Shown: positions 42,844-52,253, counted from the first letter of the stretch. The stretch: 64,000 nucleotides of DNA from VAXT01 sp963827725 (GCA_963827725.1 CAWHBM010000001.1:124001-188000), one strand, 5' to 3'. The notes: generated by a model from the sequence alone, not told the origin. Numbers and translations are program-made.

Positions 42844-43613
42844 GAGCCCGTTCTTTGAAAGACCAGATCGGTTGAGCCGATCGTGATCCGGTCCCGGTTT
42901 TCGAGCTTCGCCCGTTGTTGGCGGCGGCCGTTGACGGTGATCCCGTTCGTCGAGCCGAGGTCAAGGATCCAGTATGCGGTTCCCTCTTGCCGCAGCTCGG
43001 CGTGACGCCTGGAGACGTTCGGGTCGGAGAGCCGGATGTCGCACTCCTTCGAGCGGCCGATGACGACGCTGCCCTTGTCGATCTCGTGCTTGGTGCCGTT
43101 CTCGTCGAGCGTGACGACCTCGGGCTCCACGCCGAGCTCGCCCGGCGTCGCCGCCTCGGTCGGAGGGCCCTGGGGCTTGTAGACCATCGTCGCGCCGGGA
43201 GGCGCCTCCGGCAAGGGCTCGTCGGAAGGCCCCTGGCCGGGCTCCGGCTGCACCATGCGCGTCGCGATCCCGAACTCGCCGACCTCGAGGTCGGAGTCGG
43301 TGTTCACGAGCACCTTCGGCGAGCTGAGGAGGACGTACGACTCACGGCGCGCGTGCTCCGCCAGGTACTCCTGGAGCTCGCTCAGGAGCGACTCCTCATA
43401 GCTGTCGAACTGCTCCCGGTCGCCGGGCGAGAGGTAGACGGAGTACTCGTTGGGCGCGTACACGCGCGAGACCGAGATCATGCGGTGGTCGTCCATCTCC
43501 TTCGCGAGCTTCCGCGCCAGCTCGACGGGCTGGACGTTGGTACGGAACGCGCGGCCGAAGACGCCCTCGAAAAGCGCCTCGATCTTCTGCTCGATGTTTC
43601 GAAGCACGGTCAC
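42840..43613 (-). CDS. fhaA: FhaA (DUF3662 plus FHA domain)
   Basis: 257 residues. The N-terminal DUF3662-type domain has 'ALFEGVFGRAFRTNVQPVEL' and 'VYLSPGDREQF'. A Pro/Gly-rich linker leads to a C-terminal FHA domain with 'SVVIGRSKECDIRLSDPNVS', 'RRHAELR' and 'LGSTNGITVNG'. In actinobacteria FhaA binds the phosphorylated pseudokinase MviN and limits peptidoglycan synthesis; that role is from family knowledge. GTG 43613 start. It is 27 nt below the membrane kinase gene. Confidence 0.95.
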   Translation of the reverse strand: MTVLRNIEQKIEALFEGVFGRAFRTNVQPVELARKLAKEMDDHRMISVSRVYAPNEYSVYLSPGDREQFDSYEESLLSELQEYLAEHARRESYVLLSSPKVLVNTDSDLEVGEFGIATRMVQPEPGQGPSDEPLPEAPPGATMVYKPQGPPTEAATPGELGVEPEVVTLDENGTKHEIDKGSVVIGRSKECDIRLSDPNVSRRHAELRQEGTAYWILDLGSTNGITVNGRRQQRAKLENRDRITIGSTDLVFQRTGS

Positions 43614-43640
43614 GGGCGGGTCCTTACCCCGCCGGCGAGT

Positions 43641-45396
43641 TTACCGAGCGCCTGCCTGACGGAATCGCCCTTGTACGCGGGGCCACCGCGGACCACCCGC
43701 CGCTTTGAGCCTATCCAGGAGAAGCGCGCGTGTCTGTGTCAGATATGCACCGAAACGGCGTGGCGCAACGGCGCGATCGGGCAGCCGCCGCGACTGGACC
43801 GTGAGAGCGAGGTACGTGAGCCAGCCTGTGAAGACCAGTGCCACCGCCCCGGCCCGCGGGGCCGCGAGCAGCGTCGCCCCGAGCAGCACGGCCGCGAAAG
43901 TGGCGATCGAGAGGTCGGCCCTGCGCGTCACGTGGGGGAGCGCACCGGCAGCAACGGCAAGGATCAGCGCCTCTGCTCCCAGCGCAGGGTTGCCCAGAAG
44001 CCATTGCCAGGCTGCTTCGAGAACCCCGATCGGGTGCTCGCTTCCGGCCACGCCCAGAGAGGCCGGGTCCGAGCCGCTGAACGGGATCGCCGACCCGTGG
44101 ACGCCCACGACGACGCCGGCCAGGAGCACCGCAGCCAGCGCGAGCGCGATCGCGCCGCACCGTGCTCCGGACGTGCATGACCACGAGCGGTACGAGCCCG
44201 AGGAGGCCGATCGGGCCGAGAACGATTCCGGAGCCGAAGAGCAGGCCGCGTCGCGGATCGCCCCACATGAGCGCGAGCCACGCAACCGCAAGACCCGCGT
44301 ACGCGAACGCTAGGCCGAGCGACACGTTGCCCAGCGGGAACAGGGGCACGGCCAACGCGAAGGCAAGCCCGAGCCGAGCGCGCGCGACGGTGAGCGCCGC
44401 GGCGACCGCGGCGAGCAGAAGCGGCCAGGAAGCCGGGTAGAAGGGAAGTGCGGCAGCCGTCCAGCCCACCGCGAGTGCTGCCAGAGCGGGGGCGGCCCCT
44501 CGCGCGAGCACCCGCTTCGGATCGATCCGGATCCGGGCCTTTGGCTTTGGCCGGGCGCGGTTGGGCATCCGCTCCAGCCACGCGGCCCGCAGCGCCTTCG
44601 AGAGGCGCGCCGCAGAGGGTCTCTGGGCGGGATCGACCGAGAGCGCGGCGTCGACGGCGGCGACGAGGGGCTCTGGAAGATCGGGGCGCGCCTCGCCGAT
44701 CGAGGGAGCTCCGGCCTTGATCACCTCTCCCGTCTCGAGCGGCGAGGCACGCCAAAACGGGTGATGGCCCGCGAGCGCCTCCCAGAGCAGCACGCCCACG
44801 GCCCAGACGTCGGCGGGCGGGCCTGCTGTCTCACCGAGTAGGCGCTCCGGCGAGATGTAGGCGAGCGTTCCCGGCACGTCGCCGGCAGCAGTCAGCGTCT
44901 CGGCGTCGGCGAGCTGCGCAAGTCCGAAATCGAACAGCCGAACCGAGACGTGCTCCTCGTCCGTCACGAGCACGTTCGACGGCTTCACGTCGCGATGCAC
45001 GATCCCGCGCGCATGGGCAAAGGCAAGGCCTTCGAGGACCTGAGCAGCCGCCTCGACAGCCCCGTCGTCTCCAAGCTCGCCGGTACGCAGCGCCTGCCGG
45101 AGCGTCGAGCCCGGCACGTACTCGTACGGGATATAGAGGTGCTTGTCGTCGGACTCCAGGCCGTACGCGCGGAGGCAGTGCGGATGGCGCAGGCGCGTCG
45201 CGGCCTCGGCTTCCCGCTCCGCGCGCGGCCCAGCTCTTCCCTCCTTGGCGATGATCTTGAGGGCGACCTCCAGGCCGGACGTCTCGTCGCGCGCGAGCCA
45301 GACGGTGCCTGACCCACCGCTCCCGAGCGGGCGCAGAGGGCGATAGCGGCCGAGGACGAGGCCGCTTGGGTCCATGGGTTCGACGGCGCTCGACAT
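43641..45396 (-). CDS. Ser/Thr protein kinase with polytopic membrane domain, one frameshift
   Basis: About 585 residues after correction. The kinase domain spans about 15-275: 'LGSGGSGTVWLARDETSG', 'VALKIIAKE', 'IVHRDVKPSNVLV', 'LFDFGLAQL', 'GTLAYISPERLLG'. A basic stretch follows, then roughly eight to ten hydrophobic helices and no extracytoplasmic sensor. The frame shifts by one extra base near 44165, inside the membrane part ('VVMHVR' to 'CGAIALALAAVLLAG'). It is the first gene of the division/signalling operon. The arrangement resembles kinases whose membrane domain is the sensor; the ligand is unknown. Confidence 0.9.
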
Positions 45397-45487
45397 CCGC
45401 CGCTCGATTTGGCGTCCGCAGCCAAAACTCCTGCACTAGCCGGGGAACGCGATAAGGTGACCCGGCTCCTAGCCCTGCCGAACCCTG

Positions 45488-46609
45488 ATGAGCGACCACG
45501 AGAGCGACATCGAGTTCGACTTCTTCGAGGAGTCGGACACCCGAGAATCAGCCGAGGAGGAGCGGCCGCGTCGCCGAGGGCCAAGGCCTCCCGTCCGGCC
45601 ACCCACCGGCCTCACGCCTCTCCTGCGGCTCGTCGGGCTGATCAGCTTCGCGATCGTGATCGTGCTCCTGCTCATCCTCTGGGTGAACGGGTGTCGCGAG
45701 GATCAGCGCAAGGACGCCTACAGGGACTACGTCCAGAAAGTCGCCGGGCTCGCGGCGAGCTCATCGCAGCTCGGTAAGCAGTTCAACACGCTCCTCACGA
45801 CACGGGGCACGAAAGAATCGGACGTCGAGAACGAGCTGTCGGGGCTCGCGGAGCAGCAGAGCCAGATCGCCGAGCAAGCTCGCCAGCTCGAAGTGCCCGG
45901 CCGGTTGCGAGCCCAGCACGCACACATGCTCGACTCGTTCGACCTCCGCTTCAACGGCCTGACCGGAATGAACGACGCCTTCAAGAGCACGGCCGCCTCG
46001 AGGAACGCAAATCAGGCCGGCGCGCAGCTTGCCTTGCAGATGAAGCGCTTCGTGGCGAGCGACGTCATCTGGGAGGACCAGTTCAAGGAGCCGACCAAGA
46101 CGGCACTCGACGCCCTGAAGATCACGGGCGTCAACGTGCCGGATTCGATCTTCCTCCCGAACTCCGACATCGCGACGACGGCCTCGATGAAGGCCGTCTG
46201 GCAGCGGATACACGGCGCCGAGACCGGTACCGAGACGTGTACTCCGCGCGGCACCGGGATCGTCTCGACGAAGGTCCTTCCAGCGGGCCGGGAGCTCTCG
46301 ACGACGACGACGAACACCATTCAGGCGTCGACGGACCTTGGGTTCGCCGTCTTGATCGAGAACTCTGGCTGTGCACAGGAGGTCGGCCTGAAGGTCAGGC
46401 TCACGATCCAGCAGACGCAGCCGATCACCAAGCAGGCGACGGTCGCCCTGCTCAACTCCGGGGACGAGACGACCGTCGAGTTCAGGGACATCGACTTGCC
46501 GCGCTTCGATCAACGCACATCGCTGACCGTCGAGGTCGACCCGGTGCCGCAGGAGCAGAGCGTCGACAACAACACCGCGAGCTACCCCGTGCAGTTCTCG
46601 GTCGGCTAG
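45488..46609 (+). CDS. Single-pass membrane protein with external CARDB-like domain
   Basis: 373 residues. An acidic/basic cytoplasmic tail ('EESDTRESAEEERPRRRG') precedes one helix ('LISFAIVIVLLLILWVNGC'). An external helical region follows (about 70-210; 'LSGLAEQQSQIAEQARQLE'), then a C-terminal beta domain with 'IENSGCAQEVGLKVRLTIQQ' and 'VDNNTASYPVQFSVG', which resembles CARDB/Ig-like adhesion modules. Divergent from the kinase operon, 91 bp apart. Function unknown; a link to the division operon is only positional. Confidence 0.8.
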   Translation: MSDHESDIEFDFFEESDTRESAEEERPRRRGPRPPVRPPTGLTPLLRLVGLISFAIVIVLLLILWVNGCREDQRKDAYRDYVQKVAGLAASSSQLGKQFNTLLTTRGTKESDVENELSGLAEQQSQIAEQARQLEVPGRLRAQHAHMLDSFDLRFNGLTGMNDAFKSTAASRNANQAGAQLALQMKRFVASDVIWEDQFKEPTKTALDALKITGVNVPDSIFLPNSDIATTASMKAVWQRIHGAETGTETCTPRGTGIVSTKVLPAGRELSTTTTNTIQASTDLGFAVLIENSGCAQEVGLKVRLTIQQTQPITKQATVALLNSGDETTVEFRDIDLPRFDQRTSLTVEVDPVPQEQSVDNNTASYPVQFSVG

Positions 46610-47082
46610 CCCGCCATCGCTTTCTCGACGGCCTGCTGCTCCTCGGGTGAAAGCGCGACGTTCGGCGTTCCGCGGTCGAGCTCCTTCACGTAGATCCTCG
46701 CGTAGTCGCGGCCCTGGATGGCGGTGACGACGATCCCCGAGCGGCCCGCGTCGAGGAGCGCGATCGAGGCGGACTGGTGTCCGCCCGCGCCCTCGTAGGC
46801 GTCGTAGCGGACGAGCGAGGTGTTCGTGACGGAGCCGTCGACGCGGCGGTCGACTCGAGCGAGCGCGGCCGCGACCTCGTCCACCGCACGATGCAGGTCG
46901 TCGATGCGGGCCTGGAGCGACACCGCGAAGTCGACGAGGTCGGCCTTGCCGCCGCCGAGCAGGACGAGCTGGCTCGCACGGACCCGCCGGATCTGGACAA
47001 CGAGGTACACCGAGACAGCAAGCGCTGCCCCGGCCGCGCAGGCCGCGCCGATGGCAATCCAGGCAGCGGCGGAGAGCCCCAT
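46606..47082 (-). CDS. DUF4446 family membrane protein
   Basis: 158 residues: one N-terminal helix ('WIAIGAACAAGAALAVSVYL'), a short coiled coil ('LHRAVDEVAAALARVDRR'), and the conserved block 'LVRYDAYEGAGGHQSASIAL' with 'IQGRDYARIYVKEL', diagnostic of DUF4446. The family is common in Gram-positive bacteria and has no known function. Its stop overlaps the stop of the convergent upstream gene by three bases. Confidence 0.9.
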   Translation of the reverse strand: MGLSAAAWIAIGAACAAGAALAVSVYLVVQIRRVRASQLVLLGGGKADLVDFAVSLQARIDDLHRAVDEVAAALARVDRRVDGSVTNTSLVRYDAYEGAGGHQSASIALLDAGRSGIVVTAIQGRDYARIYVKELDRGTPNVALSPEEQQAVEKAMAG

Positions 47083-47143
47083 CGAGAGGAAATCCTAGAA
47101 GCGATGCCGTGATCTGGGCGCGAGTCGCTACATTTTTGGGGTC

Positions 47144-47656
47144 ATGACGCAGGTCCTGGTACTCAATGCGAGCTACGAGCCCCTGAACGTCACGTCGGTG
47201 AGACGAGCGCACGTGCTCGTCTTCAAGGGCAAGGCGGAGGTGCTCGAGGAGCTCAACCAGCCGCTCCGCTCGGCGAGCGACACCTACCCGTGGCCGCACG
47301 TGATCCGGCTCGTCCAGTACGTGCGGGTGCCGCGCGCCGTGCAGCGCAAGATCTCCCGCAGGGCGCTTTTCGCCCGCGACGGCTGGCGCTGCGTCTACTG
47401 CAGCACGACGAGTGGCCGGCTCACACTCGACCACGTCGTCCCCCGAAGTCGCGGAGGTGACTCGGTCTGGGAGAACGTCGTCACTTCCTGCGCGCCCTGC
47501 AACTTACGCAAGGGGAACCGGTCGCTCGAGGAGGCGCGGATGACGCTCGTCCATCAGCCGCGCCCGCCGCAGCCCGTGCTCTTCATTCGCCTAGCGGCGC
47601 CGAAGATCCCGCACGGCTGGCGTCCCTATCTACCCGCGCTCGACGGGCAGACCTAG
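47144..47656 (+). CDS. HNH endonuclease family protein
   Basis: 170 residues. The C-terminal HNH motif is intact: 'FARDGWRCVYCSTTSGRL', 'TLDHVVPRSRGGDSVWENVV', 'SCAPCNLRKGNRS', giving two CxxC zinc knuckles and the D-H/N/H catalytic set. The N-terminal 'QVLVLNASYEPLNVTSVRRA' is typical of the free-standing chromosomal HNH proteins found in many actinobacteria and cyanobacteria, whose role is uncertain. Its 3' end overlaps the convergent sulfurtransferase by 27 bases. Confidence 0.93.
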   Translation: MTQVLVLNASYEPLNVTSVRRAHVLVFKGKAEVLEELNQPLRSASDTYPWPHVIRLVQYVRVPRAVQRKISRRALFARDGWRCVYCSTTSGRLTLDHVVPRSRGGDSVWENVVTSCAPCNLRKGNRSLEEARMTLVHQPRPPQPVLFIRLAAPKIPHGWRPYLPALDGQT

Positions 47657-48352
47657 CCCTTCCCACTCGCTCCAGGAGCCTGGATAGAGCTTCGCGTCCG
47701 GCCGGCCGGCCTCGGCCAGCGCGAACAGGGTGACGCAGGCGGTCACGCCCGACCCGCAGTACGCGACGATCTCCTCCGCGGCGAGCACGTCCTCGGGAAT
47801 CGGCTCATCGGCGGTGAAAGGGAGATTTCGCGCGCCCGGAACCCGGCCGGGCACCTTGTCGATCGGGTTCGGCTCGCCGCGGAAGCGCTCGGGGATGCGG
47901 GCATCGAGCACGAGCAGCTCCGGGTCCTCGAGGCGGGAAGCAAGCTCTGCGGCCTCGATCGTGTCGCCCTCGCGCGGTCGGAGCTCGAATCGGCCAGGCT
48001 CGATCTCTTCCTCGCCCTCGCGCAATGGCCCGCGCCAGGCCTCGATGCCGCCGCGCAGAACGGCGACGTCGTCGTGGCCGAAGTGGCGCAGCAGCCACCA
48101 GAGACGCTCGCCGCCGCCCAACGGCCCGTAGGCGACGACGAAGACTCCCTCCTCGATACCGGCTCGCGCGGCCGCGGCGGCGAAGTCGCCCGCTTCCGGT
48201 AGCGGGTGCCGCCCACGCTCGTCAGGCGGGGCCGACAGGTCCTCGTCTACGTCGAGGAACGACGCACCCGGAATGTGGCCGGCGAGGTAGAGCTCACGCC
48301 CGCGACCGGGGCTCCCGAGCTGCCAGCGGCAGTCGACGAACTGGTAGCGCAT
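47630..48352 (-). CDS. sseA: Thiosulfate/3-mercaptopyruvate sulfurtransferase (two rhodanese domains)
   Basis: 240 residues with two rhodanese repeats. The N-terminal one has 'FVDCRWQLG' and 'GHIPGASFLDVDEDLS'; the C-terminal one has 'LLVLDARIPERFRGE' and the active-site loop 'AYCGSGVTACVTLFAL'. It moves sulfane sulfur to cyanide or thiols in the cytosol. ATG 48352 fits the domain start. Upstream in-frame sequence reaching into the SIMPL gene on the other strand is not coding. Confidence 0.93.
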   Translation of the reverse strand: MRYQFVDCRWQLGSPGRGRELYLAGHIPGASFLDVDEDLSAPPDERGRHPLPEAGDFAAAAARAGIEEGVFVVAYGPLGGGERLWWLLRHFGHDDVAVLRGGIEAWRGPLREGEEEIEPGRFELRPREGDTIEAAELASRLEDPELLVLDARIPERFRGEPNPIDKVPGRVPGARNLPFTADEPIPEDVLAAEEIVAYCGSGVTACVTLFALAEAGRPDAKLYPGSWSEWEGLGLPVERG

Positions 48353-48366
48353 ACCGGAATTGTGAC

Positions 48367-48384
48367 GCGCAGGCGGTCCTGCGC
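48367..48384. promoter_or_regulatory. Perfect 7-bp inverted repeat between divergent sseA and SIMPL genes
   Basis: GCGCAGG-cggt-CCTGCGC sits in the 67-bp gap between two divergent starts. It could be an operator or a short RNA hairpin; no regulator gene is next to it. Confidence 0.45.
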
Positions 48385-48419
48385 CGTATCTAGTCGGAAC
48401 CTTCGAAAAGGAGCAGGTC

Positions 48420-49130
48420 ATGAAATTGATGCGGATCGCAGTCCTCGTTGCCCTCGGCGCCGCGGTTGTCGCCCTCGCCGGTGTCGGCCGTCCCGAGACG
48501 GCTGGCGGCGCCTCGAAGCCGGCCGGCGGCATCACCGTCACCGGCATTGGCACCGTCACATCCGTGCCGAACGAGGCCACGTTCACAGTCGGCGTCCAGA
48601 GTGAAGGCGCGACGGCCCGCGAGGCCCTTGCCTCCAACTCGGGTCAGATGAACAGGGTGATCGCGGCTCTGAAGTCGGCCGGCGTAGACCGCAGCGACAT
48701 CAAGACACAGGACGTGTCGGTGTCGCCTTCGTACCGGGACGAGGGTGAGATCGACGGCTACACGGCCAGGAACTCCGTCTCGGTCAAGATCGAGAACCTG
48801 TCGAAGGCGGGCGCCGTGCTCGATGCAGCGTCGAACGCGGGGGCAAACGAGGTCTACGGCCCGATGCTCTCGCGATCCAATCAGGACAAGCTCCAGGCCG
48901 ACGCGCTCCGCGACGCGGTCGACGACGCCCGGAGGAAGGCCCAAGCGCTTGCGAAGGCAGCCGGCGTGCAGCTTGGCTCGGTCACGGCGATCTCCGAGGG
49001 CTTCAGCGGTGGCCCAGAGCCCTACTACGCGGGCGGCGCCGAGCGAGCCGTCCTGGACAAGGCCGCCCCGATCGAGCCCGGCACGCAGGACGTGCAGGCG
49101 AGCGTCACGGTGACATTCGCGATCACGTGA
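48420..49130 (+). CDS. SIMPL-domain (DUF541) secreted protein
   Basis: 236 residues. The signal peptide ('AVLVALGAAVVALAGV') is followed by the SIMPL/DUF541 core: 'ITVTGIGTVTSVPNEATFTV', 'IKTQDVSVSPSY', 'VSVKIENLSKAGAVLDAA', 'ALRDAVDDARRKAQALAKAA' and a closing 'QASVTVTFAI'. The family (BP26/OMP28) forms oligomeric extracytoplasmic assemblies of uncertain function. AAAGGAG lies 7 nt before the ATG, a strong site. Confidence 0.92.
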   Translation: MKLMRIAVLVALGAAVVALAGVGRPETAGGASKPAGGITVTGIGTVTSVPNEATFTVGVQSEGATAREALASNSGQMNRVIAALKSAGVDRSDIKTQDVSVSPSYRDEGEIDGYTARNSVSVKIENLSKAGAVLDAASNAGANEVYGPMLSRSNQDKLQADALRDAVDDARRKAQALAKAAGVQLGSVTAISEGFSGGPEPYYAGGAERAVLDKAAPIEPGTQDVQASVTVTFAIT

Positions 49131-49188
49131 TCGAAGCCAGCTTCCGAGCGGCGTAGCGTCGAGGACATTGCGCCGCTCTAGTCCGGCC

Positions 49189-49725
49189 ATGGCCCGAAGC
49201 GAAGACGAGAAGAACGGGCTCGTGGGCGTGGCGCCCGGGTTGGTTCGTCCTCAACGCGCGTGACGCGCGGTGGAACGATCGACCCGGGCGGCGGAGCGTG
49301 AGTTCACCGGCAAGACGGAGTGGGAGGCCGACACGTTCTTCCCGATGCTCGGCGTCCAGCTGGCCGTCATCGAGCCCGGCGAGCCGAACTCGCAGTACCA
49401 CTGGGAGACGGAGGCGGAGGCGTTCTTCGTGATCTCGGGCGAGGCGCTCTTGATCATCGAGGGCCAAGAGCGTCCGTTGCGCCAGTGGGACTTCGTGCAT
49501 ATGCCGCCGAAAACAGAGCACGTGCTCGTCGGAGCCGGCGACGGCCCGTGCATCGTCCTGGCGATGAGCTCGCGCGAGAACCAGGCCTTCGGGCCCTACG
49601 GTGAGTACCCGCCGAACGAGGTTGCAGCGAAGTACGGGGCGAGCGCCAAGGACTCAGAGGACGCGGAAGCGGACTGGCCGGAATCGGTGCCGTCGCGCTA
49701 CCGCGAAGGCTGGCTGCCCGGGTGA
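49189..49725 (+). CDS. Cupin-domain protein, two compensating frame shifts
   Basis: Read from ATG 49189 ('MARSEDEKNGLVGVAPG'), the frame needs one base removed near 49215 (ggTTgg) and one base added near 49303 (agttcacc). This joins 'WFVLNARDARWNDRPG' to the in-frame remainder. The cupin barrel is clear: 'MLGVQLAVIEPGEPNSQYHW', 'EAFFVISGEALLIIEGQERP', 'WDFVHMPPKTEHVLVGAGD'. The likely metal histidines are those in 'YHW' and 'EHV'. Substrate unknown. The intact stretch alone starts at GTG 49270. Confidence 0.78.
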
Positions 49726-50000
49726 GCCGAGCCGCTGATCGACGAGGCCTGGGACGTGCGTGCGGGATCGCTGGCGACGCGGATACCGAGCCGACGAGCG
49801 TCGAGACGATCGTGCCCAGGGGACTCGGGAGATCTCGCGCAAGTGAGATCGTATGAAGATCGGGGGCGTCGTGGGGCGCTCGACGTCTGCCCGGCGGACT
49901 GTGAGTCGAATCTCGACCCTCGCGGCGTCGCCCTCGGAGTCGTGCTTCTCGAGCTCTTGCGCGCGATAAGACGGATCCTCGTGCGACGATAGGCAGCGGT
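49726..50000. other. Gap of about 275 bp with no supportable gene
   Basis: All six frames give short or Arg/Ser-rich translations with no family resemblance. GC-skewed codon positions typical of the neighbours are absent. The right edge coincides with the abrupt start of LanC-like homology at about 50003, so it may be breakpoint debris. Confidence 0.5.
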
Positions 50001-50500
50001 GGGGCTCTCCCGGGACGATGCTCGCGGCGCACGCCATGCACGAGTGGACCGGCGAGGAGCGCTGGGCCCAGGTGTGGAACGAGAGCGCCGAGGTGCTTCG
50101 ATCGCGTCGTGAGGAGGACGGGATGTGGACGACGTCCCTCCACGGCTCGCAGTTCCGCGACAACGGCCCCGTCCACGGAATGCTCGGCAACGTCCACGCG
50201 CTCCTGCAGCGGGGCAGAGACGAGCGCCTGGAGCAGGAAACGGCGGCTGTCCTTCGGGCATGCGTCGTGATCGAGGACGGCCTCGCGAACTGGGTCGCCC
50301 ACCCCGGCGACGACCTGGTTCCTCGCGACGGCGAGATCCGGCTTCAGTGGTGCCACGGCTCGCCGGGCGTCGTCACGACGGCTGCCCCGTACCTGGACGA
50401 GGACCTGATGCTGGCGGGCGCGGAGCTCGTCTGGCAGGCCGGAGCCCACGGCTCAAATAGAGGCGCGGGTCTCTGCCACGGCACAGCCGGCAACGGCTTC
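50001..50500 (+). pseudogene. Fragment of a LanC-like (lanthionine synthetase C-like) protein
   Basis: About 165 codons of a LanC-like alpha-toroid: 'GSPGTMLAAHAMHEWTGEER', 'WTTSLHGSQFRDNGPVHGML', 'LQWCHGSPGVVTTAAPYLDE' and 'AGLCHGTAGNGF', the last two carrying zinc-ligand Cys-His pairs. Homology starts abruptly at about 50003 without a start codon and stops abruptly after 'TAGNGF' at about 50500. There the plus frame continues as the antisense of amtB. A full LanC-like protein has about 400 residues, so both ends are missing. A real rearrangement remnant or an assembly join are both possible. Confidence 0.72.
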
Positions 50501-51905
50501 GGACAGGCGGCCTGCTCCTCGCGCGACCGGCTCGGGAACGGGTTCGTTCGCGCTTCGGGTGGCTGTGGGCAAGCAGGTGGTTGTGCGACTCGGTCCCGTA
50601 GCCGCCGGGGACCGGGATGTAGAACTCGGGATAGCCCCACATTCCGTGCTCCGCGACGTCCAGGCCCGCCGTCTCGACGTGCTCCTCGACGCGGATGCCC
50701 CAGAGCTTGTTCAGCGCCCAGAGGCAGCCGAACGACGCCGTGAAGGTGAACCCACCGACCGCCAGGAGCCCGAGCGCCTGGACGCCGAGCTGGTGGAAGC
50801 TGCCCGTGTAGAAGAGGCCGCCGGAGCCGGTTGCGAGGTTCGACGCGAGCGCAGGGACGGCGAACAGGCCCGTGGCCAGCGTTCCCCAGACCCCGGCCAT
50901 TCCGTGCACGGCGACTGCGCCAATCGGGTCGTCGATGCCCAGGCGCTCGACCCACAGCACTCCGACCACCGCGATCGCTCCTGCGACTGCGCCGATCACG
51001 ACCGCCGCCCACGGCGCCACGAAGCCTGAGGCCGCCGTCACCGCCACGAGCGCGGCGATGACGCCGTTCAGCATCATCGAGACGTCCGGCTTGCGCAGCA
51101 CGAGCCAGGCAACGCCGATCCCGCCGAGCGCTCCCGCGGCGGCAGCGACGTTCGTGATCAGCGCGACGTAGCCGAAGTAGCCGATGTTCTCACCGGTGAT
51201 GACGCCCAGCGTCGAGCCCGGGTTGAACCCGAACCAGCCGAACCAGAGGATCAACGTCCCGAGGACGGCGTACGGCATGTTGTGGCCGGGAATCGGGTTC
51301 GCGCGCCCGTCGTGGCCGAACTTGCCGATCCGCGGGCCGAGCAGCAAAGCGCCGGCGAGGGCGGCAAGCGCACCCTGGAAGTGGACGACCGTCGAACCGG
51401 CGAAGTCCTGCATGCCGAGCGAGAAGAGCCAGCCGCCCGAGTGCCAGACCCAGTGCGAGACGACCGAGTAGAGGACGGTGAAGAAGGCGCCGAAGGCGAA
51501 GTAGACCCAGAGCTTCGCGCGCTCGGCCATCGCGCCCCAGACGATCGCGAGCGCCACGCCTGCGAAGACGACCTCGAAGAGATAACCCGCCGCGGCGGGG
51601 ATGGTCGAGAAAAAGCTGAACGGGGCGGCGCCGATCGAGAGGAACTCGTCCGTCGACGGGAAGAAGCCACTCGTGCCGATGACCGAGTTGCCGTCACCGA
51701 AGGCGATGCCGAACCCGACCGCCCAGTAGACGATCGAGCAGACGCCGAAGATGAGGACGTTCTTGCCGGCGATGTGAGCCGCGTTCTTCATGCGGGTCAG
51801 GCCTGTCTCGAGGAACGCGAAGCCTGCTTGCATGAACATGACGAGAACGGCCGCGAGGACGACCCAGACGGTGTTGACCGCGATCAGGAGCTCTGCGTCG
51901 GTCAT
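50373..51905 (-). CDS. amtB: Ammonium transporter Amt/MEP
   Basis: About 440 conserved residues with eleven helices: 'FMQAGFAFLETGLTRMKNAA', 'FAGSTVVHFQGALAALAGAL', 'LGTLILWFGWFGFNPGS' and 'DDPIGAVAVHGMAGVWGTLA', the second and fourth carrying the twin pore histidines. It conducts NH3/NH4+ and is gated by PII, encoded just upstream with ATGA overlap. Conservation ends near 50560 ('GYGTESHNHL'). The in-frame tail to the stop at 50373 is Arg/Pro-rich and runs antisense to the LanC fragment. A one-base correction would instead end it at about 50453. The true C-terminus is unresolved. Confidence 0.93.
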   Translation of the reverse strand: MTDAELLIAVNTVWVVLAAVLVMFMQAGFAFLETGLTRMKNAAHIAGKNVLIFGVCSIVYWAVGFGIAFGDGNSVIGTSGFFPSTDEFLSIGAAPFSFFSTIPAAAGYLFEVVFAGVALAIVWGAMAERAKLWVYFAFGAFFTVLYSVVSHWVWHSGGWLFSLGMQDFAGSTVVHFQGALAALAGALLLGPRIGKFGHDGRANPIPGHNMPYAVLGTLILWFGWFGFNPGSTLGVITGENIGYFGYVALITNVAAAAGALGGIGVAWLVLRKPDVSMMLNGVIAALVAVTAASGFVAPWAAVVIGAVAGAIAVVGVLWVERLGIDDPIGAVAVHGMAGVWGTLATGLFAVPALASNLATGSGGLFYTGSFHQLGVQALGLLAVGGFTFTASFGCLWALNKLWGIRVEEHVETAGLDVAEHGMWGYPEFYIPVPGGYGTESHNHLLAHSHPKRERTRSRAGRARSRPPVRSRCRLCRGRDPRLYLSRGLRPARRAPRPPASGPRPGTGQPS

Positions 51906-52252
51906 GCGACTTCCACCTCGCCCAGCGCAAGGCCCGTGCGGTTGTGCCTGACGTTCTCGATCGGGGTCGTCCAGACGATGCCGTCGCCCGACTCGTGACC
52001 CGAACGTGCGGCGTCGACGATTGCGCTGACAACCGCCTGCGCGAGCGAGTCCTCGACGACGAAGGTGAGCAGCGCCTTCGGCAGGAAGCGCGACTCGAAC
52101 ACGCGCCCCCGATATTCATGCGTGACGCCGCGTTGGCGCCCGTGCCCGATCGCCTCGACCACCGTCACGCCCACGTGCCCCGTCTCGGCCTCGACGGCAT
52201 CGATCACCGTCTCGACGCGCTCGCGCGTGACCACAGCCTCCACCTTGGTCAT
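51902..52252 (-). CDS. glnK: Nitrogen regulatory PII protein
   Basis: 116 residues. The T-loop 'GHGRQRGVTHEYRGRVFESR' keeps the Tyr in the usual uridylylation/adenylylation position, and 'GDGIVWTTPIENVRHNRTG' is a recognisable variant of the C-terminal PII signature. It binds ATP/ADP and 2-oxoglutarate and controls AmtB. AAGGAG sits 7 nt before the ATG inside the end of the GNAT gene. The operon order is glnA, GNAT, PII, amtB. Confidence 0.94.
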   Translation of the reverse strand: MTKVEAVVTRERVETVIDAVEAETGHVGVTVVEAIGHGRQRGVTHEYRGRVFESRFLPKALLTFVVEDSLAQAVVSAIVDAARSGHESGDGIVWTTPIENVRHNRTGLALGEVEVA

Positions 52253-52253
52253 G

